Assembly: GCA_002352045.1 (NCBI GenBank)
Contig: DEHT01000024.1
Coordinates: 1,479-13,464, forward strand
From: Chitinophagaceae bacterium UBA2793
GTDB taxonomy: Bacteria > Bacteroidota > Bacteroidia > Chitinophagales > Chitinophagaceae
Direction: 5' to 3'
Length of the DNA stretch: 11,986 nt
Positions 6,546 through 11,986 of this stretch are shown piece after piece. A program made the position numbers and the translations under genes. Numbering within the stretch: the first letter of the stretch is position 1; each line of letters starts with the position of its first letter. Below the pieces are notes generated by a model. It saw only the letters and a list, made by a program, of their open reading frames with translations. It had not been told where the DNA came from and searched no databases.

Positions 6546-8195
6546 TTATTTAATCTTTAATGTGGTATCAACCAATATTGCAGTACTATCAACAGAGAAT
6601 AATTGGTTGGCCTCTTTTTTCTTTTTAGCCAAAACAGCCATATCGCTTAAATACTTATTCAGTTGTTTTAGGCTGTTGCTGTTTTTATCCATTAGGTTAA
6701 CTTCTACATGCTGTACTAATCCGCCATCTTTAAACTGGCCACCACTTATTACAACATCGCTCCAAAATTTTATTGAAGTATTCAGTATCTCTGTTTCAAT
6801 GTTATCTCTGGAAGCTTCTTGCTTATAAACATTCATTAAATATTGCAAATTGATATAGCCTGCAAAGGGTCCTTTTTTAAGTTTATCCCAAATAGCAGGT
6901 TTACTTCCTTTGCCATTAATAAAACCATCGTTGGCAGTTTTGTCGTTTCCAATTACAAAATACTTTTCGTTTTTGTTGTAGGAAATTTGGTCGGAATTAG
7001 GTACTTCATTCTTTCCTGCTTTTACGCCTGCAGCAATTAGTTTGTCAAAGGCTGCTTTATCTCCAATGGACGCTGCAAAAATAACTTTCGGTTTGTTGAT
7101 GCCAAAACTGTCTGCTTTAAAATCGTACATGCCAAACATCACATCGCCCTTGTTGGCCTTTACAAAATCATCAATAGTAAAGCCAATCATTGCCATTGCC
7201 ATATTGAGTAAGCCATCCATGCCTGTGAGTTTAACCATTTCTTTAATGCCTTCTGGTTTAAAGTTGAGTGCAAAGAAAATGGGCATTTCGCCTGCGGGCA
7301 TACGAGCAGCCATATTTTCGTCAAGTGCTTTTCCGGAATATTTTTTATATATTTCTGTAAGCTCTTTGTTGCCGTAGGCAGCCATATCTGCTTTTATTTG
7401 CCCGTTTTCAAAGTTTACCGATGTGGTTATTCTAAGGTCTTCGTAAATTTTGGTGAGGTTCATCATTGCCATTTGTTCCATGCCGGGCATGTCTTTGAAA
7501 AGTTCTTCATAGTTTACCCAAAAATGCATATCGGCTTTATCGTTTACCAATTTGCTAAAGCGACTTTCTTTTGCAAGGCTTTTATCTTCCGTTAATGTAT
7601 ATAATGAGGCGGCTGTAGCAATACTGTTTCGGGTGCTTATTACGGGAGTGGATGTATAAGCAGTATCAAATGGATTGCTTTCATTTAATTCCTTCAGTTT
7701 ATTCATTTCGGGTAGGTCTGCAACTATTATAAACTTTTCCCTATCCCAACTTACCGAAACCCGGTCTTTTGTTAAATAATCAATACCATCTTTTTGTGAT
7801 GCTACTGCATCTTTATAGGATGCCGTGTAGAATTCTTTAAATTTTGCTACATCATTTATTTTTCCCTGAGCTCCTACATAACCACCGATGCTGTCTTTTA
7901 CTACATAAAATACAAGATCTGCTTTAATGTCTATACCCGAATTTTCAGGATTGTCGAGTACTTTTTTTGTAAGTGCATCCAAAGAGCTATCTGTATAAGC
8001 CATTTTAAAAACCTGGTTGTTTTTTATTTCTTCCCAGGGTAATTTAGCATTTAACGATTCGCCATTAAAGTGACCTACAAATACGGCTTCTTTTGGAACA
8101 TAACGTCCTTGCGTATTTGTTTTTTTATTGCAAGATGAAAAAGAAATGATGGCTACAATAGCTATCAATAGGGTTGAAAAAGATTTTACGTTCAT
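6546..8195 (-). CDS. DUF4836-like lipoprotein
   Basis: A 549-residue envelope lipoprotein of unknown function. The N-terminus has Lys4, a hydrophobic stretch and a relaxed Bacteroidota lipobox FSSC, with C22 as the predicted lipid-bearing residue. The following NKKT lacks the acidic run associated in this phylum with surface export, which suggests, by inference, a periplasm-facing location. The start of the mature part (RYVPKEAVFVGHFNGESLNAK, then PWEEIK) resembles the opening of the DUF4836 family, recognised from memory. The rest is a soluble mix of strands and helices with a Met-rich stretch (DMPGMEQMAMM, near 247) and a charged KKKKE region near 526. It follows hisS by 91 bases and has its own terminator. 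No catalytic motif was recognised, and a cell-envelope role is only inferred. Confidence 0.8.
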   Translation of the reverse strand: MNVKSFSTLLIAIVAIISFSSCNKKTNTQGRYVPKEAVFVGHFNGESLNAKLPWEEIKNNQVFKMAYTDSSLDALTKKVLDNPENSGIDIKADLVFYVVKDSIGGYVGAQGKINDVAKFKEFYTASYKDAVASQKDGIDYLTKDRVSVSWDREKFIIVADLPEMNKLKELNESNPFDTAYTSTPVISTRNSIATAASLYTLTEDKSLAKESRFSKLVNDKADMHFWVNYEELFKDMPGMEQMAMMNLTKIYEDLRITTSVNFENGQIKADMAAYGNKELTEIYKKYSGKALDENMAARMPAGEMPIFFALNFKPEGIKEMVKLTGMDGLLNMAMAMIGFTIDDFVKANKGDVMFGMYDFKADSFGINKPKVIFAASIGDKAAFDKLIAAGVKAGKNEVPNSDQISYNKNEKYFVIGNDKTANDGFINGKGSKPAIWDKLKKGPFAGYINLQYLMNVYKQEASRDNIETEILNTSIKFWSDVVISGGQFKDGGLVQHVEVNLMDKNSNSLKQLNKYLSDMAVLAKKKKEANQLFSVDSTAILVDTTLKIK

Positions 8196-8286
8196 TTTTG
8201 TTGTTTATTATTTATACAATGTTATGAAATAAGTAACCGATTGAGGTTAATCTTTAATTAAGAATTTGTTGGTTGTCGTTTAGTAT

Positions 8287-9648
8287 TTACCATATACGAT
8301 TGTTCAGTTCATGTTGGGCTACGGTAAACTGCTCTCTTGTAGCCAGGTTTTTAATGATGGCATTTTTTTGCTCTAACTCCTGTGTGCCGATTATTACAGC
8401 GAAGGGGATATTTTTTTTATCGGCATATTTTAATTGCTTATCCATTTTTGCCGGTTCATGATACATTTCGCAGGCAATGCCGGCCGTTCTTAATTGTTGC
8501 ATACATTTAAATACAGTTTTACTTTCTGCCTGGCCCATGTTTAAAAACAAAACTTTGGTACTGCTTTGCAGGCTTTCAGGAAAAAGATTTAGTTCTTCCA
8601 GCACATCATAAATTCTATCAACACCAAAACTTATTCCCACACCCGGTATATTGGGTACCCCGAACAAACCGGTAAGGTCATCGTATCGGCCACCACCACC
8701 AATGCTACCCATTTTAACGGATGAAGGCGCTTTTACTTCAAAAATAATTCCGGTATAATAGTTGAGCCCACGAGCCAGGGTGAAGTCGATGGATAAGTTA
8801 GTATTGGCTGCTTCTGCTGCAACCTGTTTTAATTCTTCAATGCCTTTTGCTGCAGTAGAATTGCCGCTCATTAATTTTGCAATGGCCGCTAATTTTTCAT
8901 CATTGTTACCTGTTATGTGTAAATAGGTTTCAATGGTATTTATTTGTGGGGTTGTTAATCCACGTTGCACCAATTCTTCTTTTACTTTATCAATACCAAT
9001 TTTATCAAGCTTATCAATGGCAATGGTAATGTCCATCATTTTATCGGCACCGCCGCAAAGCTCAGCCAATGCTGCTAAAATTTTTCTACTATTAATTTTT
9101 AGTTCGTAATCAGCAAGACCCATGTTTACAAAAGCCGTATGATAAATATTGCAAAGTTCTACTTCGTTGAGCAGGGCAGTGCTGCCTACTACATCGGCAT
9201 CACATTGCGTAAATTCACGGTAGCGTCCTTTTTGCGGTCTGTCAGCTCGCCATACCGGTTGTATTTGATAGCGTTTGTACGGAAACGTGAGTTGGCCATG
9301 GTTCATGGCAACAAAGCGGGCAAATGGAATGGTGAGGTCGTATTTTAAAGCCCGTTCGGTTAGTTCCGTGGTATTTTTTCCTTCCATCAGTTTTTCGAAA
9401 CCGGCTTTGGCTTTGTCAATATTTTTGGGGTCGTTCAATCCGTTGTTTAATACCTTAAAAATTAATTTATCGCCTTCTTCGCCATACTTGCCCATTAAAG
9501 TTTCTAAGTTTTCCATGGCAGGCGTTTCCAACGGTTGAAAACCGTACAATTCAAAAATCGAACGAATATGCCCGAGAATAAAATTTCTCTTGCGAATAAC
9601 ATCGGCACTAAAATCACGAGTGCCTTGAGGTATGGATGGCTTTGCCAT
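8287..9648 (-). CDS. hisS: Histidine--tRNA ligase
   Basis: A cytosolic class II aminoacyl-tRNA synthetase of 453 residues that charges tRNA-His with histidine using ATP. The N-terminus IPQGTRDF (6-13) is the family hallmark. Motif 2 spans about 132-150 (RADRPQKGRYREFTQCD), the histidine-binding HisA loop is LARGLNYYTG at 291-300, and motif 3 includes GGGGRYDD at 317-324 and GVDRIYD at 342-348. The C-terminal anticodon-binding domain covers roughly 360-453. The ALKYDLTIPFARF region and the longer segment after motif 1 are of the eukaryote-like long form common in Bacteroidota, rather than the short E. coli form. The phosphatase gene upstream ends 2 bases before this start, so the two are probably co-transcribed. 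Confidence 0.97.
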   Translation of the reverse strand: MAKPSIPQGTRDFSADVIRKRNFILGHIRSIFELYGFQPLETPAMENLETLMGKYGEEGDKLIFKVLNNGLNDPKNIDKAKAGFEKLMEGKNTTELTERALKYDLTIPFARFVAMNHGQLTFPYKRYQIQPVWRADRPQKGRYREFTQCDADVVGSTALLNEVELCNIYHTAFVNMGLADYELKINSRKILAALAELCGGADKMMDITIAIDKLDKIGIDKVKEELVQRGLTTPQINTIETYLHITGNNDEKLAAIAKLMSGNSTAAKGIEELKQVAAEAANTNLSIDFTLARGLNYYTGIIFEVKAPSSVKMGSIGGGGRYDDLTGLFGVPNIPGVGISFGVDRIYDVLEELNLFPESLQSSTKVLFLNMGQAESKTVFKCMQQLRTAGIACEMYHEPAKMDKQLKYADKKNIPFAVIIGTQELEQKNAIIKNLATREQFTVAQHELNNRIW

Positions 9649-9650
9649 TT

Positions 9651-10133
9651 TTATGATAATTGTTTTTGTAACTGTTTTTCAAAATAATTTTTGATGATGG
9701 AATTGCAAGCATTGTCAATTAAATCATACACTTCTACATAACCATCTTCTTCGCCGTACCAGGGGTCTGGTACATTGTTGTTTTTGCCGGGGTATAGTTC
9801 ATTTAAAAAATAATCGGTTTTTTCTTCGTTGAATTTTTTGCCGGCAATCTTTTGAATATCCAGGGCTACATCATGAGCCATGGCATAAATTTTATCATAG
9901 TGCTCAAAATCTTCAGCAATAAATTTTCTTGAAACCTGACCGCTTATATCAACCCCATTTGCTTTAGCCACTTTTTGACTTAGATGATGAGGTGCTTCCC
10001 CGGTATGGTATCCATTGGTTCCTGCACTTTCAACAATCCAGTTAAGCCCGGCTTCATTTGCTTTTTTTTGTAATATACCTTCTGCCAAAGGGCTTCTGCA
10101 AATATTGCCCAGGCATACCATTAAAATCTTCAT
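9651..10133 (-). CDS. Low-molecular-weight protein tyrosine phosphatase
   Basis: A cytosolic 160-residue phosphatase that hydrolyses phosphotyrosine, or possibly phosphoarginine, in proteins. The N-terminal P-loop CLGNICRSP supplies the nucleophile C7 and R13 (the C-x5-R motif). The general acid is D123 in the DPWYG motif. Length is normal for the family. The start at 10133 (MKILMVCLGN) was chosen over an upstream in-frame ATG at 10160: it matches the family N-terminus exactly and a -7-like box lies directly before it. It is the first gene of a minus-strand run with hisS, from which it is 2 bases apart, rather than sitting with a tyrosine kinase or capsule locus as many bacterial members do. 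Its protein target cannot be deduced here. Confidence 0.93.
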   Translation of the reverse strand: MKILMVCLGNICRSPLAEGILQKKANEAGLNWIVESAGTNGYHTGEAPHHLSQKVAKANGVDISGQVSRKFIAEDFEHYDKIYAMAHDVALDIQKIAGKKFNEEKTDYFLNELYPGKNNNVPDPWYGEEDGYVEVYDLIDNACNSIIKNYFEKQLQKQLS

Positions 10134-10137
10134 GCGG

Positions 10138-10145
10138 CAAAGATA
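10138..10145 (-). promoter_or_regulatory. -7-like promoter box directly before the phosphatase-hisS unit
   Basis: On the minus strand this reads TATCTTTG, an exact match to TAnnTTTG, followed by CCGC and the ATG. The arrangement almost copies that before rlmN. A CTTG at 10162-10165 could be a degenerate -33 element, but its 16-base spacing is shorter than the usual 19-21. Confidence 0.45.
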
Positions 10146-10248
10146 AGCGGTAGCTATCAAGCAAGGAAATAGGTAAAGAATTTATGCAATTTGTATTCAG
10201 TTGCATCTCTAAGAAAAATAATATTGTTCACTCTTAAAATTTACCAAG

Positions 10249-11079
10249 ATGAAAAGCGATAACATTTTAAAAGCAGATTTGCTGGATATTGTTTTTGACA
10301 ACCGTAACAAAAATTATGGTGCTTATGAGTTGCGCAAGCATTATAAAAGGAGATTGCTAAAAGCCATTGCCGGTACATTTATTATTTCGGGCGGCATAGC
10401 TTGTATTAGTTTTTTTGTAAAAGACAAAAAGGGAAATTCTATTTTAGATAAAATTGATGATACTTTTTTAGTTTCAATATTAGATGAAGTAAAACCATTG
10501 GAACCTAAAAAACCGGAGTTGCCCAAACCTGTTGTAAAAGCAGCGGCACCAAAGCCAATAGCACAGCAGCAACACACAGCCAATATTGCCATTACTAAAA
10601 ACGAAGCCGAGGTAAGCAAAATAAATACCCTTACCGACCAGGTGGCTATTGGTAACAAAACAGTAGAAGGAGAACCGTACAAAGGAGAAATAATTGTGGA
10701 TAATCCAATAAAAATTACTTCCGGCGGCCATGTAGTGCCTGAGCAAGCAAAAGTAGATGTAGTAACACCCCGGGCCACAGCGGAAGTAATGCCTGCTTTT
10801 CCGGGTGGTATGAGTGCCCTGCATAAATTTTTGCAAAAGAACCTTCAAAGCCCCGAAGACCTGGAAGAAGGTACCATTATTTCGGTTAAAGTAAGATTTG
10901 TGGTAGGCTACGATGGTAAGTTAAAATCATTTGAAATTGTAGAAGATGGCGGAGCTACATTTAATAAAGAAGTAATACGGGTTTTAAAGAAAATGCCCGA
11001 ATGGGTTCCCGGCAAAGCAAACGGCGAAAATGTGAGTGTGTATTATACCATTCCTGTAAAGTTTACTGCCGCCAATTAA
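10249..11079 (+). CDS. TonB family energy transducer
   Basis: A 276-residue inner-membrane protein that passes proton-motive energy from ExbB/ExbD to outer-membrane TonB-dependent receptors. The cytoplasmic N-terminus carries LLDIVFDNRNKNYGAYELRK (11-30), a signature of Bacteroidota TonB proteins. One transmembrane helix follows at about 38-56. A Pro/Lys/Ala-rich periplasmic spacer runs from about 80 to 105, and a C-terminal TonB domain from about 180 to 276, with MPAFPGG at 181-187 at its entry and YYTIPVKF at the end. The start gives the expected cytoplasmic tail. No ExbB/ExbD genes lie just upstream, where the phosphatase gene is divergent, so the motor must be encoded elsewhere. Two plus-strand genes follow closely. 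Which receptor it serves cannot be seen. Confidence 0.92.
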   Translation: MKSDNILKADLLDIVFDNRNKNYGAYELRKHYKRRLLKAIAGTFIISGGIACISFFVKDKKGNSILDKIDDTFLVSILDEVKPLEPKKPELPKPVVKAAAPKPIAQQQHTANIAITKNEAEVSKINTLTDQVAIGNKTVEGEPYKGEIIVDNPIKITSGGHVVPEQAKVDVVTPRATAEVMPAFPGGMSALHKFLQKNLQSPEDLEEGTIISVKVRFVVGYDGKLKSFEIVEDGGATFNKEVIRVLKKMPEWVPGKANGENVSVYYTIPVKFTAAN

Positions 11080-11127
11080 TCTCTTGAAAAATAAATTCGT
11101 AAATTGCTCCTCCCGAAAATATAAAAT

Positions 11128-11388
11128 ATGGCATTGGAAGAATTTGAAAAAGAAGAACAATCTGATAGGAACAAAGGCTATGTTCTTATGAAAAGTATAA
11201 TGGACTATGGCATGGGATTGTTATGGATGGGCATGGGCGTGTTTTTAACTTTTGTAAAATATTTTGGAGAGGAGTTTGCACAGCGTTTCAACGATCCCTG
11301 GTTTAAAGCACTAGGGGTTGTTTGCATAGTTTATGGCGCATTCAGAATTTACAGAGGCTACAAAAAAAATTATTTTAGAGAAAGATGA
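11128..11388 (+). CDS. Small two-helix membrane protein, unknown function
   Basis: An 86-residue protein I do not recognise as a named family. The N-terminus is acidic (MALEEFEKEEQSDRNKG). Two hydrophobic helices follow, at about 25-45 (Gly/Met-rich, GMGLLWMGMGVFL) and 58-75, joined by a short charged loop, and the tail is strongly basic (YRGYKKNYFRER). By the positive-inside rule both ends are probably cytoplasmic. It starts 48 bases after tonB stops, and its stop overlaps the start of the next gene (ATGA), so it is probably translated together with the PstS-like lipoprotein. Its position suggests an accessory role to the TonB system or to the lipoprotein, which is inference from context. 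Confidence 0.78.
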   Translation: MALEEFEKEEQSDRNKGYVLMKSIMDYGMGLLWMGMGVFLTFVKYFGEEFAQRFNDPWFKALGVVCIVYGAFRIYRGYKKNYFRER

Positions 11389-11986
11389 GCAGGGTAAAAA
11401 ATAGTTGTTGGTTTATTACTTTATCGGTGATTATTGGGATGATTGGATGTAAGCCTCAAAAAAGTAAGGAAGGCACTTATGATACATCTTCTCATGGAAC
11501 TATCAATATAAGCGTTGATGAATCTTTTAAGCCGGTAATTGAAGCGCAGATAGCCATGTATCATAACAGCTATCCCGAAACAAAAATTGTAGCCCATTAT
11601 AAACCGGAAGCCGAATGTATCAAAGATCTTTTCAACGACTCTGCAACCAGAACCGTTATAATAACCCGAGGACTTACCGAAAAAGAGGCAAAGTATTTTA
11701 CAGCGGAGTTAGGCTATATTCCAGCCAATAATATAGTAGCTACCGATGCAATTGCTATTGTAGTTAACAATGCAAGTGAGGATACACTATTTACATTGGA
11801 AAGATTGAAACAACAGTTGGCAGGAAAAGTAAACACACAGCAACACATTGTATTTGATGGACTGAGCGCCACCAGCACTTTACGTTTTATTATGGATTCG
11901 GTTTTAAAAGGGCAAGCATTAGATACCACAGTGGTAAAGGCTGCTAAATCGAGTAAAGATGTGTTGGAATATGTGGCCAATGATAA
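11385..11986 (+). CDS. PstS-like substrate-binding lipoprotein (partial, C-terminus outside window)
   Basis: The frame opens at ATG 11385, overlapping the upstream stop by ATGA, and runs 200 codons to the window edge. Residues 1-22 form a lipoprotein signal (hydrophobic core, MIGC, with C22 as lipid site). GTINISVDESFKPVIEAQIAMY (38-59) and DAIAIVVNNAS (121-131) resemble the first strand-helix and the hinge strand of the PstS-type periplasmic binding-protein fold. The canonical phosphate-site features are not evident: no GAGAT-like loop follows the first strand, and the region that should hold an Arg and a Ser-Gly-Thr reads HIVFDGLSATST (154-165). So the fold is PstS-like but the ligand may not be phosphate. 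The setting beside tonB, not a pst transport operon, points the same way. Confidence 0.82.
   Translation, partial: MSRVKNSCWFITLSVIIGMIGCKPQKSKEGTYDTSSHGTINISVDESFKPVIEAQIAMYHNSYPETKIVAHYKPEAECIKDLFNDSATRTVIITRGLTEKEAKYFTAELGYIPANNIVATDAIAIVVNNASEDTLFTLERLKQQLAGKVNTQQHIVFDGLSATSTLRFIMDSVLKGQALDTTVVKAAKSSKDVLEYVAND

Noticed and set aside
8234..8249. Small hairpin TAACC/GGTTA between hisS and the lipoprotein gene
   Set aside because: Only five base pairs and no T-tract on the minus strand, so not a convincing terminator.
10134..10160. Nine-residue N-terminal extension of the tyrosine phosphatase
   Set aside because: The family starts directly at the MKILMVCLGN strand, and the -7-like box falls in the extension.
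10341..10848. Long antisense open frames inside tonB
   Set aside because: They are shadows of the Pro/Lys-rich tonB coding region, with low-complexity Ser/Thr/Cys/Tyr composition and no matching family.
1..11986. Possible CRISPR array, tRNA, rRNA, phage or transposase genes
   Set aside because: No regularly spaced repeats, cloverleaf-like segments, or integrase/transposase motifs were seen on either strand; reading by eye cannot exclude a small unstructured RNA.

Overview
The window looks like a chromosomal segment of a member of the Bacteroidota, most likely Chitinophagaceae or a close relative. The evidence is AT-rich DNA, almost no Shine-Dalgarno sites, -7-like TAnnTTTG boxes, a Bacteroidota-type TonB with the N-terminal NKNYGAYELRK motif, a DUF4836-type lipoprotein and the long-form histidyl-tRNA synthetase. 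The lineage is inferred from gene character; no 16S or marker search was possible.

Layout. At the left edge (1-269, minus) is the N-terminal part of a small exported helical protein. A spacer of about 276 bases follows, holding two GC-rich REP-like palindromes and a 14-bp inverted repeat. Next comes a secreted M28 zinc peptidase (546-2114, plus) closed by a strong rho-independent terminator. Convergent to it is rlmN (2191-3231, minus), and divergent from rlmN is a thiolase of the 3-oxoadipyl-CoA type (3416-4618, plus). The thiolase stop codon lies inside a short tandem repeat.

From 10133 down to 4658 everything is on the minus strand: a low-molecular-weight protein tyrosine phosphatase, hisS (2 bases apart), a 549-residue DUF4836-like lipoprotein, a terminator, then a tightly coupled FtsE/LolD-like ABC ATPase and four-helix FtsX/LolC-like permease. 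The right end (10249 to the edge, plus) carries a TonB energy transducer, an 86-residue two-helix membrane protein, and a start/stop-overlapping PstS-like lipoprotein cut by the window end.

How the genes relate. Most are housekeeping or envelope genes: tRNA charging, rRNA/tRNA methylation, lipoproteins, ABC and TonB machinery. No phage, plasmid, CRISPR, tRNA or rRNA gene was seen, and no clearly new multi-gene system. The items most worth a second look are the TonB / small membrane protein / divergent PstS-like lipoprotein unit, the ABC ATPase with altered motifs sitting directly behind a terminator, the nested palindromes at 301-399, and the two near-identical -7-like boxes placed 4-5 bases before start codons.
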